The notes under the pieces: model-generated | Database searches by the model: none | What the model saw: the letters and a program-made list of their open reading frames with translations, nothing else | Told to the model about the DNA's origin: nothing | Program-made: the position numbers and the translations under genes | Shown: positions 7,298-14,464 of the stretch, piece after piece | How the letters are laid out: each line of letters opens with the position of its first letter | Position numbering within the stretch: the stretch's first letter is position 1 | NCBI RefSeq assembly: GCF_025137375.1 | Contig: NZ_CP073720.1 | Coordinates: 3,620,501-3,684,500, forward strand | Length of the DNA stretch: 64,000 nt | Reading direction: 5' to 3' | Origin: Dactylosporangium fulvum | Lineage (GTDB): Bacteria > Actinomycetota > Actinomycetes > Mycobacteriales > Micromonosporaceae

Positions 7298-7527
7298 GTT
7301 GCGTCTCCGGCGCCGCGCTTCCAGCGGTTGGCTTTGGGCAGCGCCTTCTGCGCGACGGACTCGCGGGTGAGGCCCGTGCGCCGGACGATCTCGGCCTGGA
7401 TGACGCCAGCCGCGTGCGCTTTGGCGATCTCGGCGTCGAGTTCGGCGTTGACGCGGTTCAGTTCAGCACGCAGGCGTGCGCGTTCTTTTCCCAGCTCATC
7501 GAGCCGTTCGGGGTTGTATTCGGTCAC
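7294..7527 (-). CDS. Coiled-coil plus HTH regulator (77 aa)
   Basis: The N-terminal helix (ELGKERARLRAELNRVNAEL) is a short coiled coil for dimerisation. The rest, VIQAEIVRRTGLTRESVAQ, is an HTH closely resembling the end of the HNH protein just downstream. It is the first gene of the minus-strand HNH-VapBC operon. The divergent promoter region behind it contains ACTAGGCC repeats that it may bind. Confidence 0.7.
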   Translation of the reverse strand: MTEYNPERLDELGKERARLRAELNRVNAELDAEIAKAHAAGVIQAEIVRRTGLTRESVAQKALPKANRWKRGAGDAT

Positions 7528-7546
7528 AGGTCAATGATGGCACATA

Positions 7547-7590
7547 ACTAGGCCTTGCACTAGGCCTAGTACTAGGCTATGGTTATGGGC
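7547..7590. promoter_or_regulatory. Promoter with ACTAGGCC repeats and 12-bp palindrome
   Basis: ACTAGGCC (7547-7554), the palindrome ACTAGGCCTAGT (7559-7570) and ACTAGGCT (7571-7578) lie in a row between divergent genes. TTGCAC (7555-7560), 17 bases and TATGGT (7578-7583) form a rightward promoter that puts +1 near ATG 7591, a third leaderless arrangement. The repeats overlap the promoter completely. Confidence 0.65.
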
Positions 7591-8271
7591 ATGACGGAGA
7601 TGCAGAGCGCGCCCCAGACCGGCAGCAGCCGCACCTCCCCCCAGACTTCAGGAGCCACCATGACCCGCATCGACTGGACCCGCACCGCCGCCCAAGGCGT
7701 CGTCCTCTCCTTCGCCGCCGGTGCCCTCTACTTCTCCTTCGACCACATCACCCACCTCGCCACCAACCTCGGCGCCAAACCCGCCGAAGCCGCCGCCGCC
7801 CCGTTCTACATCGACGGAATGATGCTGCTGGGCCGCATGGCCATGGCGAAGCGGTTCTCCGCCCGCACCAACACGATCGGCCGCTGGTTCATGATCGGCG
7901 GCGCCGTCGCCTCTCTCGCCGCCAACTTCTTCGCCGGCGACACCGTCGGCTCCCGCGGCTTCGGCGTCCTCATCGTCGCCGGGTTCCTCCTCTGCGAATG
8001 GCTCGCCGGCCAGCTCACCACCCGCACCGCTGAGACCGCCGCCGCCGAGACGTCCGCGCAGGACCAGGCTGCCGCCGAGCTCGCCGCGAAGCGCAGTGCC
8101 GCCGCGAAGAAGGCCGCCGAAACCCGCAAGGCGAACGCCGCCAAGGCAACCAAGAAGCCCCGCACCCGCAAGCCGGCCGCGCCGAAGGTTCCCGCCGCCG
8201 CCCCCGTCTCCCCGGCACCCGGCGGGCGGATGATCGACGGACTGTGGCTGCCCGACGGCGTGACCGTCTGA
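7591..8271 (+). CDS. DUF2637-like membrane protein with basic Ala/Lys tail
   Basis: ATG 7591 is favoured because it coincides with the predicted transcription start; in-frame ATGs at 7579 and 7585 are alternatives. Four hydrophobic segments (about residues 32-52, 70-85, 98-115, 120-138) are followed by a Glu/Ala/Lys-rich helix and a basic KKPRTRKPAAPK tail, ending GLWLPDGVTV. The layout resembles DUF2637-type proteins common on actinobacterial conjugative elements, often near transfer genes. The role, possibly plasmid spread, is unproven. A strong terminator follows. Confidence 0.6.
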   Translation: MTEMQSAPQTGSSRTSPQTSGATMTRIDWTRTAAQGVVLSFAAGALYFSFDHITHLATNLGAKPAEAAAAPFYIDGMMLLGRMAMAKRFSARTNTIGRWFMIGGAVASLAANFFAGDTVGSRGFGVLIVAGFLLCEWLAGQLTTRTAETAAAETSAQDQAAAELAAKRSAAAKKAAETRKANAAKATKKPRTRKPAAPKVPAAAPVSPAPGGRMIDGLWLPDGVTV

Positions 8272-8281
8272 GACGGCGAAG

Positions 8282-8311
8282 CGCCCCGCCCGGAGTCTCG
8301 GGCGGGGCGTT
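8282..8311 (+). terminator. Rho-independent terminator
   Basis: Perfect 11-base arms CGCCCCGCCCG (8282-8292) and CGGGCGGGGCG (8299-8309) with a six-base loop, followed by TT. It lies ten bases after the stop of the DUF2637-like gene. Confidence 0.75.
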
Positions 8312-8352
8312 CCCGGCTTCCATGACACGTCCGCTGCCACTACCGTGCACGC

Positions 8353-8628
8353 ATGGAGATCGTGCTGCTACTCATCGGCGCCGGAGTCGGAGGCGCGATC
8401 GGCTACAACCTCGGTCAGAAAGCCCGGCCCGCCGTGCTTGAGACGACCGCCGCCGACGCGGTGGTCAACTTCCTCCGTGCGTGCACCCGCGAACTGCCAC
8501 AAGAGATGGTCTGGGCAGTTCGCGGTGTCGCGTCGAAGATCTACAAGGGTGAAACGCTCGGCTATGTCATGACCAAACTCGACGAGCCGCCGGCGGAACC
8601 CGCATCATCCGGCGGCCAGTCGGGCTGA
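8353..8628 (+). CDS. Small single-pass membrane protein (91 aa)
   Basis: N-terminal segment MEIVLLLIGAGVGGAIGYNLG is a Gly-rich membrane anchor, with about 65 cytoplasmic residues after it. No family recognised. It is monocistronic between a terminator and the convergent XRE-DUF5753 gene. Confidence 0.6.
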   Translation: MEIVLLLIGAGVGGAIGYNLGQKARPAVLETTAADAVVNFLRACTRELPQEMVWAVRGVASKIYKGETLGYVMTKLDEPPAEPASSGGQSG

Positions 8629-8648
8629 CTAGATCCTGGTCGGTATGA

Positions 8649-9497
8649 CTAAGCGAGGGCGTCAGAAGCGGCGAGGATAAGACGACGCGCCTGCTCTCCG
8701 GTTACCGCTTCAGCCATCAGCAGATCCATCGCCTTGGCGTATGTGCTCGCGCGCTCGCCGCGATAAACGGCCTCATCGGCGAAGTCCTCGATGTAGATGA
8801 CGTCGTCGACGGCGATGAACCGGTTTTGTGGCACGGTCGGCAACTGGGTGCCGAACGGGATGATCCCGAACCACAGATTGGTGCGCGGGTACGTCAGGGT
8901 GAGCAGCCGGTCGAGTTGGGCGAGCATCACATCCGGCGGTGAGTACAGCAGGCGGAGCGCGGACTCGGCCACAACGAACTCGAATCGCTTCGTAGCGTCG
9001 TACAGGACATCCTGCCGGCGCATCTTCGCGTCGAGGGTGGCTTCGATCTCGTCAGGGGCGAAGCCGTGCAGCACCACTGCCTGCTCGGCCTGATAGCGGG
9101 CGTACTCGCGAGTCTGGAGCAGGCCGGGGACGGTTGTCACCTCGGCGTTGCGGATCACCTTCGCGGCGCGGACCAGCTCGTCGTAGTTCTGCTGGATCGC
9201 GGTCTGGCCGCCGGCGCGGCCGGCCCGCCACTCCTTGCTGATCGCGTCGGCCTGGGTGCGCAGGTCGGTGAGGAGTCCCAGCGCCTCGTCGTCGAGTTCG
9301 ACCGCTGCGGCGAATGCGTGTAGGTCGTCGTCGCTTGGGAGCTGCTTGCCGGTCTCCAGCTTCGATACCTTCGACTGGTTCCAGCCGACCTTTTCGCCGA
9401 GCGCCTGGCCGGTCAATCCGGCCCGTTCGCGGTGCTGTTTGAGCAGTCGGGCGAGGCCTCCTGGCTTCAATAGCCACGCCTCGGTGGGGTTGGTCAT
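8649..9497 (-). CDS. XRE-family regulator with DUF5753 domain
   Basis: 282 residues. The N-terminal XRE domain (about 10-75) contains LGEKVGWNQSKVSKLETG. Residues about 95-275 match the DUF5753 domain typical of very numerous actinomycete regulators (VPGLLQTREYARY is its hallmark). These are usually paired with a DUF397 or DUF6879 partner, and here a DUF6879 gene lies just upstream. On a mobile element the pair may be a regulator-effector or toxin-antitoxin-like unit. Confidence 0.9.
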   Translation of the reverse strand: MTNPTEAWLLKPGGLARLLKQHRERAGLTGQALGEKVGWNQSKVSKLETGKQLPSDDDLHAFAAAVELDDEALGLLTDLRTQADAISKEWRAGRAGGQTAIQQNYDELVRAAKVIRNAEVTTVPGLLQTREYARYQAEQAVVLHGFAPDEIEATLDAKMRRQDVLYDATKRFEFVVAESALRLLYSPPDVMLAQLDRLLTLTYPRTNLWFGIIPFGTQLPTVPQNRFIAVDDVIYIEDFADEAVYRGERASTYAKAMDLLMAEAVTGEQARRLILAASDALA

Positions 9498-9506
9498 GTT
9501 CGCTCC

Positions 9507-10040
9507 TCAGGCTGCTGCGCTGCTGGTGAACGGCGCGCTGTGGTGGACTGCCAGGTCTCGCCACGTGCAGTACCGAGAGACGATCGCGGGGTCGGTGAGG
9601 ATGGTGCCGCCGAGCGGGGTGCCGCCGTCGGTGAAGCGCATGACGGCGACGGCTTCGCTGTCGAACAGCCACCAGTCGGTGTCGGCCGGCAGCCCGGCCT
9701 CGACTGCGGCAGGTCGCGGAATAGTGCGGAGGGTTTCGCCGGCGGCGATGTTGTACCGGGCCATGTGCAGTTCGAACGCCTGGTAGTCCGTCGGCGGGGT
9801 CTCGACGATGCGGACCCGATCGAGACGGCGGCCGGCGGCGGTGACCTCGCGGACCTTGTCGAGCCAGGTGGCGTAGAAGCCGTACTCGGTGGCCGGGCGT
9901 GGCTCACCCCGCAGGAAGTCGTCGAACGCCTCCCGCTCGACGTCGACGGTGTAGACCGGCTGGGCTTCAAGCCGGAACGCGTCGCGCCGGAAGTAGCGGA
10001 AGGCGTCGTCGAAGTCGCGCGGGGTGAGCCGTGTTGTCAT
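9507..10040 (-). CDS. DUF6879 family protein
   Basis: 177 residues from ATG 10040. The FDDAFRYFRRDAFRLEAQPVY opening, the central WLDKVREVTAAGRRLDRVRIV and the later DWWLFDSEAV segment fit the DUF6879 family, found next to XRE-DUF5753 genes in actinomycetes. Nine bases separate it from that gene. Biochemical role unknown; the conserved gene pair suggests a regulated partner. Confidence 0.85.
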   Translation of the reverse strand: MTTRLTPRDFDDAFRYFRRDAFRLEAQPVYTVDVEREAFDDFLRGEPRPATEYGFYATWLDKVREVTAAGRRLDRVRIVETPPTDYQAFELHMARYNIAAGETLRTIPRPAAVEAGLPADTDWWLFDSEAVAVMRFTDGGTPLGGTILTDPAIVSRYCTWRDLAVHHSAPFTSSAAA

Positions 10041-10042
10041 GG

Positions 10043-10246
10043 CTACTGGGCCGCCACGATGCCGGCGATGACGTCCGCGGGGATGACGACGGCGGTCTCG
10101 TTGTCGGCGAGGTCGCGTAGCTGGGCGCGGGTTTCGTCGTCGATTTTCCAGCCCTGGATGACGTACCGGCCGTCGTCGGTGGAGTAGATGGCCGGGCAGT
10201 TGCCGGTCGTCGACTCGCGGGTCTTGCGGATGAACTCGATCTTCAT
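10043..10246 (-). CDS. Small conserved partner of DUF6879/DUF5753 (67 aa)
   Basis: Starts MKIEFIRKTRESTTGNCPAI and ends VIPADVIAGIVAAQ. Short beta-rich proteins of this kind commonly precede DUF6879 genes in Streptomyces-type genomes. First gene of the three-gene minus-strand operon; its promoter must lie within 10247-10430, where two TATGCGCATA palindromes occur. Function unknown. Confidence 0.7.
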   Translation of the reverse strand: MKIEFIRKTRESTTGNCPAIYSTDDGRYVIQGWKIDDETRAQLRDLADNETAVVIPADVIAGIVAAQ

Positions 10247-10384
10247 GCCGCGCTCCTTGAGGTTGCAGGGTTCCGCCACGTGCCCCCGATGCTCCCGCAC
10301 CGGGGGCTGTTCCGGCAATATTCGCGGCCCACACGGGGCGTGTGTCGCGTTTTGTCCGGTTGGGCGGACCTGGCAAAGAAAGTG

Positions 10385-10427
10385 TATGCGCATAATTCTT
10401 GCCTTGACTCCGGAGTATGCGCATAAT
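10385..10427. promoter_or_regulatory. Operator/promoter with twin TATGCGCATA palindromes
   Basis: The perfect palindrome TATGCGCATA, each followed by AT, occurs at 10385-10394 and 10416-10425, exactly 31 bases apart (three helical turns). TTGCCT (10399-10404), 17 bases and CATAAT (10422-10427) form the promoter of the plus-strand conjugation operon, so the second palindrome covers its -10. It lies between the DUF5753/DUF6879 operon and the transfer operon; XRE-DUF5753 is a candidate ligand. Confidence 0.65.
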
Positions 10428-10482
10428 CAGTTGCGGGCGCCACGATCCCGGCGCCCGCAACGACTACCCCCGAAGGACCGAC

Positions 10483-10794
10483 GTGGACGCATCAGCCGGC
10501 ACCAGCGCAGCCCTCGACGGGCTCCGCCCCGCCGACCGCGACGCCTACGCCGCGTTCGTCCGTATCGCCGACGACGCCGAACGCGCTGCCGCCATCACCG
10601 CCTGGGGCCGCCTGCGCGGGAACCTCCGTAGGCCGTTCACGGACCTGCGCAACGACGCCCTCAGGCGGGCCCGCGACAAGGCAGAGCAAGACGGCCGGAA
10701 GCTGACACGGCTCGCGAGTCTCGTCGGCTTTGACCCATCTCGCCTGTCGCGCCTTGCTCCGAAGGCCACCGACCCCAAGGGAGCCGCCGCGTGA
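10483..10794 (+). CDS. Hypothetical helical protein, first gene of conjugation operon
   Basis: 103 residues from GTG 10483, chosen for the GAAGGA motif five bases upstream; earlier in-frame starts fall inside the promoter. Helical, basic in the middle (DLRNDALRRARDKAEQDGRKL), with a possible HTH-like LVGFDPSRLSRL near the end. It overlaps the next start by four bases (GTGA). Confidence 0.65.
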   Translation: MDASAGTSAALDGLRPADRDAYAAFVRIADDAERAAAITAWGRLRGNLRRPFTDLRNDALRRARDKAEQDGRKLTRLASLVGFDPSRLSRLAPKATDPKGAAA

Positions 10795-11294
10795 CCGCCA
10801 CCGTCCTGCCGTTCCGCCGGCCGAGCATCCACGTCGAGCCGGCCGTCACCGTCACCCCGTGGTGGCACTGCCAGCCGTGGTGCACCACCTGCACCGGCGG
10901 CGAAACCTACACCTGGCCCAACGGCAGCACCGCCATCATGACCCGCTACCACGCCGGCGCCGTCTACACCGCCGTCCACCCCGACACGGCCGACAGCGCC
11001 GACGTTGAACTGGCCGTCGCCGTCCAGGTTGCCGAGTTCGACGACGAAGGCTGCATCGAGCCGCCCGCCGTCACCCTCGACCTCGACGGTGTCGCCGTCG
11101 CCCTCACCCCGGCGCAGGCCGAACAGGTCGCCGCCGCGCTGACCGCTGCCGCCGGCATCGCCCGGCAGCCCCTGAACCCCCGTCCGTCGGTTTCCCCCGT
11201 TGCCGACGGACGGGCCACCACGTCCGGCCCGGGCGCCTCCCCCCGTTGCCGCCCGGGCCGGACCAACCATTCGCAGATTGGAACCCGCGCATGA
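10791..11294 (+). CDS. DUF6907-like protein with structured 3' end
   Basis: 167 residues from GTG 10791. WWHCQPWCTTCTGG (about residues 23-37) provides Cys/His ligands, and LDLDGVAVALTPAQAEQVAAAL (about 95-117) is the helix that ends DUF6907-type proteins. After about residue 125 the protein reads as Pro/Arg/Gly-rich low complexity because the DNA there encodes two strong hairpins. The stop overlaps the ATG of the pilin-like gene. Confidence 0.65.
   Translation: MTATVLPFRRPSIHVEPAVTVTPWWHCQPWCTTCTGGETYTWPNGSTAIMTRYHAGAVYTAVHPDTADSADVELAVAVQVAEFDDEGCIEPPAVTLDLDGVAVALTPAQAEQVAAALTAAAGIARQPLNPRPSVSPVADGRATTSGPGASPRCRPGRTNHSQIGTRA
11179..11262 (+). other. Twin RNA hairpins with different stems and the same loop
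   Basis: Hairpin 1 has perfect 12-base arms at 11179-11190 and 11203-11214. Hairpin 2 has perfect 13-base arms at 11223-11235 and 11250-11262. The stems are unrelated (CCCGTCCGTCGG versus TCCGGCCCGGGCG), but both loops carry CCCCCGTTG, followed by CCG on the closing side. The pair lies 29 bases upstream of the ATG of the pilin-like gene and inside the 3' end of the preceding frame. It is probably a cis-acting RNA element controlling the conjugation operon, or a protein-binding site. Confidence 0.6.
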
Positions 11295-11599
11295 GCACCC
11301 TGCTTGCCGCGGCCCAGGTGCTCGCCGACGCGCACATCCTGGCCGCGCCCGACCCCACCACCACACCCGGCCCGTCCGGCGAGGTCAACACGACCGGCAT
11401 CCTCGGATGGATCGCCACCTACATCGTGCCGATCCTGATCGGCGGCCTCGGTGTCGTCACCCTCAGCCGCGCCGCCAAAGGCAACGTCTCCCAGACCATG
11501 ACCACCTCGATGATCGCGATCATCGGCATGGTCATGCTCGCCGGGGCCACCACCCTGTTCTTCTTCGGCGACAACATCGTCGGCGTCTTCTTCAAGTAG
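11291..11599 (+). CDS. VirB2/TrbC-like small membrane protein (pilin candidate)
   Basis: 102 residues from ATG 11291, overlapping the upstream stop. An N-terminal leader-like stretch of about 40 residues is followed by two hydrophobic helices (ILGWIATYIVPILIGGLGVV and MIAIIGMVMLAGATTLFF) separated by a short basic loop. Size, topology and position just ahead of a VirB3-like gene and VirB4-like ATPase fit the pilin/TrbC slot of a type IV secretion operon. No sequence-level family match can be confirmed by eye. Confidence 0.55.
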   Translation: MSTLLAAAQVLADAHILAAPDPTTTPGPSGEVNTTGILGWIATYIVPILIGGLGVVTLSRAAKGNVSQTMTTSMIAIIGMVMLAGATTLFFFGDNIVGVFFK

Positions 11600-11603
11600 G
11601 CCC

Positions 11604-11957
11604 ATGATGCTGCTGCGTACCGACGACGACATCTACCGGGCCCGGCTCGTCTACCTCGGCCCGACCGGCTACACGTTCCCGATCCAGCTTCCGTACGCCC
11701 AGTACGGGCTCGGTGCGATCGTGTTCGCCGTGACCGAGGCCGCGACGTGGCTCGCCACCGGCGGCAGCTGGGCCGGCACCGGTGTCGCGCTCGGCGCCAC
11801 GCTGCCGCTGACCGCGCTCATCTGGCGGCATGTCGACCCCGACAGGCCCGCCCGCAAGGTTCTCGCCACCGCCGCCCGCGACTGGCGCCGCACCGGCCCA
11901 CCGGCCGTCGGGCCGACCGCGCGCTATACCGCCAGGAAAGTGCAGGTGACCCGATGA
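11604..11957 (+). CDS. VirB3/TcpE-like membrane protein
   Basis: 117 residues. Two close hydrophobic segments (about residues 30-48 and 52-72) are flanked by a cytoplasmic N-terminus and a basic C-terminus (RKVLATAARDWRRTG). It overlaps the VirB4-like gene by four bases. In type IV systems VirB3 is the small partner of VirB4, sometimes fused to it, so gene order supports this assignment. Confidence 0.55.
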   Translation: MMLLRTDDDIYRARLVYLGPTGYTFPIQLPYAQYGLGAIVFAVTEAATWLATGGSWAGTGVALGATLPLTALIWRHVDPDRPARKVLATAARDWRRTGPPAVGPTARYTARKVQVTR

Positions 11958-14464
11958 TCTGGACCCCGAAGGTGCCGCTGCGCCGCGACCCGGCCCCGGC
12001 CGTCGACCTGCAGCTGACCCACATCGCGAGCAATCTGACGTTCACCGCCGCGACCGTCACCGCCTGGTACCTGCTGCCGGAGCGGGTGTGGGCGTTCCGG
12101 CCCGACGCCGACCGTGAGACGTTCATGACGGCGGTCGCCGACCAGTACGCAGGCCTCGCCGGGTTCCGGATGCACCTTCGCCGCACCACCACCCCGTACC
12201 CGACCGGCCAGTGGGCCGCGAACTTGTTCCGGACCTCCAGCCCGGCCGGCGACCCGCGGGGGTTCGCCGACCACCTGCGCGCCGCCGCCGACCACCTCGA
12301 CGCCACCAACCCCGTCGAGGGCCTGACACTGCTCGGGGTGACGTTCGCCCGGCGCACCGTCGGTGACCTCGTTACCGGCCTCATCCAGGCGAAGCTCGGC
12401 CGCACCGGCGCGGGGGAGCGGGACCGGCTGCAGGAGCGGCTCGACAAGTTCACCGAACTCCTCGCCCCGTTCGGGCTCGGCGCCCGACCGGCCAGCCCGA
12501 CCGAACTGTCGTGGCTGGTCTACCGGTCCGTCGGGCTCGGCCTGACCCCACCCGACCGGCGCCTCACCTCCGTCGGGCCATCCGACCTCCTCGCCCTCAC
12601 CGAGCACATCGACCGGTACCGCACCTCGTACGGGTCCACGGTGCGGCTCGTCAACCGGCACACCCAGGAGGAGACGCACGTCGCCGTCCTCACCGTCGGC
12701 CGGATGGAGCCGCTCGAGATCCCGCAGCAGCACGAGCCGTGGCTGCACATCGCCGACCAGCTCGGCTTTCCTGTCGAACTGTCGTCCCGGGTCGACGTGC
12801 TCGGCCCGGCCGCGACCGCCGGCAGCCTCAACAAGCGGCTGCTGATGATTCGCTCGCAGGAACGGGACTACCGCGACCACGACCTCGACGCCCCGCCCGA
12901 ACTGGCCCGGCTCGCCGAGCGGGCACTGCACGTCGGCGACGAGATCGCCACCGGCCAGCCCGTCGACGCGTCCCGTGTTCACGGCTGGCACCGTCTCGCC
13001 GTCGCCGGCACAACCGAGCGGGAGGCGCTCGACCGGGCCGCCGAGCTTGGCCGCGTCTACCAGCTGCAGGCCCGGATCGCCCTGCAGCACCCGAAGGACC
13101 AGGACGCTCTCGCGCGCGAGTTCATCCCCGGCGAGCCGGTCGCGAACACCGGCTACCTGCGGCGCATGTCGGTGCGCCTGTTCGCGGCCGCGGTGCCGCA
13201 GGCCGCGTCCGCGGTCGGTGACGGCCGCGGTGACCTGATCGGTCACACCGCCGGCACCGGCCGCCGTCCCGTCATGTTCGACGCCCATTTTCCAATGGAG
13301 GTCCGTGAACGGTCCGGCCTCGCGGTGCTCGTGTCGGAGCCGGGCGGCGGGAAGTCGACGCTGATCGGTGCCGTCGGGTATCTCGCCGCACGCCGCGGCG
13401 TGCAGGTCACCCTGCTCGACCCGTCCGGTCCGTTGGCGAAGCTCGCCGACATGCCTGCCCTCGTCGGCCAGGCCCGCGTCCTGAACCTTGTCGGCTCCCA
13501 GCGGGGCACCCTCGCTCCGTACGCGCTCATCCCCACCCCGGGCCGCGGCGACTACGAGCCGGGCGAGGAGGGCCGGCACCTGTACGAGGTCGATGTCGCG
13601 AACGCCCGCGCCGAGCGTCGGATGCTGGTGCAGGACATCGCCGCGATGCTGCTGCCGCCGCAGGTCGCCCGCACGAAGGAGGCGGCGACCGCGCTGCGGC
13701 ACGCCGCCCGGCAGGTCCCGGCTGAGGAGTCGTCGACCCTCGACGACATTGCCCGCGTCCTCGCCGACAGCGCCGACGTCGACGAGAAAGAGGTCGGCCG
13801 GCTGCTCCTCGACGCCGAGGAACTCCCGCTGGCTCGGCTACTGTTCGGCCGGCCCCAGCCCGGTGCGCTCGGCACCGACGCCCCGCTGACGATCATCACG
13901 ATGGGCGGGCTGCGCCTGCCCGACATGTCGATCGAGCGGGACTACTGGTCCGCTGAGGAAGCCCTGGCCCTGCCGATGCTGCACCTCGCGCACCGGCTCG
14001 CCGTGCGCCGCTGCTACGGCGGCGACCCTCACGTGCGGAAGCTCGTCGGTCTCGACGAGGCCCACGTCATGGACGGCTGGCGGTCCGGCCGGTCATTCCT
14101 GGTCCGGCTCGCCCGCGACTCGCGGAAGTGGAACATCGCCGCGCTCGTCGCGTCGCAGAACCCGCGCGACATCCTCGACCTGGACGTGCAGAACCTCGTG
14201 TCGACGGTGTTCGCCGGCCGGGTTGCCGCCGACGGTGAGGTCGCCGCCGAGGCGCTGCGGCTGCTGCGGATCCAGACGGGTGTCGGCTACGAGGAGACCC
14301 TCGCCGCCCTTTCCCAGACCGACCCCAGCAGCGATGAGCGGCTCGGGTTCCGCGAGTTCGTCATGCGTGACGTTGACGGCCGGGTGCAGAAGATCCGCAT
14401 CGACGTCGGCTACGCGGCCGGGCTCCTCGAACACCTCGACACCACCCCCGGAGGCCGGAAGTGA
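11954..14464 (+). CDS. virB4-like: VirB4/TraC-like conjugation ATPase
   Basis: 836 residues from ATG 11954, which overlaps the previous stop. The N-terminal half is the divergent VirB4-type region. Walker A is SEPGGGKST (about 461-469) and Walker B is LVGLDEAHVM (about 697-706), followed by a SRKWNIAALVASQNPRD segment as in VirB4/TraC sensor regions. VirB4 ATPases energise type IV secretion at the cytoplasmic membrane. It is followed by an overlapping polytopic membrane gene, as expected in actinobacterial transfer loci. Confidence 0.85.
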   Translation: MIWTPKVPLRRDPAPAVDLQLTHIASNLTFTAATVTAWYLLPERVWAFRPDADRETFMTAVADQYAGLAGFRMHLRRTTTPYPTGQWAANLFRTSSPAGDPRGFADHLRAAADHLDATNPVEGLTLLGVTFARRTVGDLVTGLIQAKLGRTGAGERDRLQERLDKFTELLAPFGLGARPASPTELSWLVYRSVGLGLTPPDRRLTSVGPSDLLALTEHIDRYRTSYGSTVRLVNRHTQEETHVAVLTVGRMEPLEIPQQHEPWLHIADQLGFPVELSSRVDVLGPAATAGSLNKRLLMIRSQERDYRDHDLDAPPELARLAERALHVGDEIATGQPVDASRVHGWHRLAVAGTTEREALDRAAELGRVYQLQARIALQHPKDQDALAREFIPGEPVANTGYLRRMSVRLFAAAVPQAASAVGDGRGDLIGHTAGTGRRPVMFDAHFPMEVRERSGLAVLVSEPGGGKSTLIGAVGYLAARRGVQVTLLDPSGPLAKLADMPALVGQARVLNLVGSQRGTLAPYALIPTPGRGDYEPGEEGRHLYEVDVANARAERRMLVQDIAAMLLPPQVARTKEAATALRHAARQVPAEESSTLDDIARVLADSADVDEKEVGRLLLDAEELPLARLLFGRPQPGALGTDAPLTIITMGGLRLPDMSIERDYWSAEEALALPMLHLAHRLAVRRCYGGDPHVRKLVGLDEAHVMDGWRSGRSFLVRLARDSRKWNIAALVASQNPRDILDLDVQNLVSTVFAGRVAADGEVAAEALRLLRIQTGVGYEETLAALSQTDPSSDERLGFREFVMRDVDGRVQKIRIDVGYAAGLLEHLDTTPGGRK

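Noticed and set aside
11924..13702. 592-codon minus-strand frame across the VirB4-like gene
   Set aside because: Antisense to a gene with intact Walker motifs; no domain in the minus-strand product.
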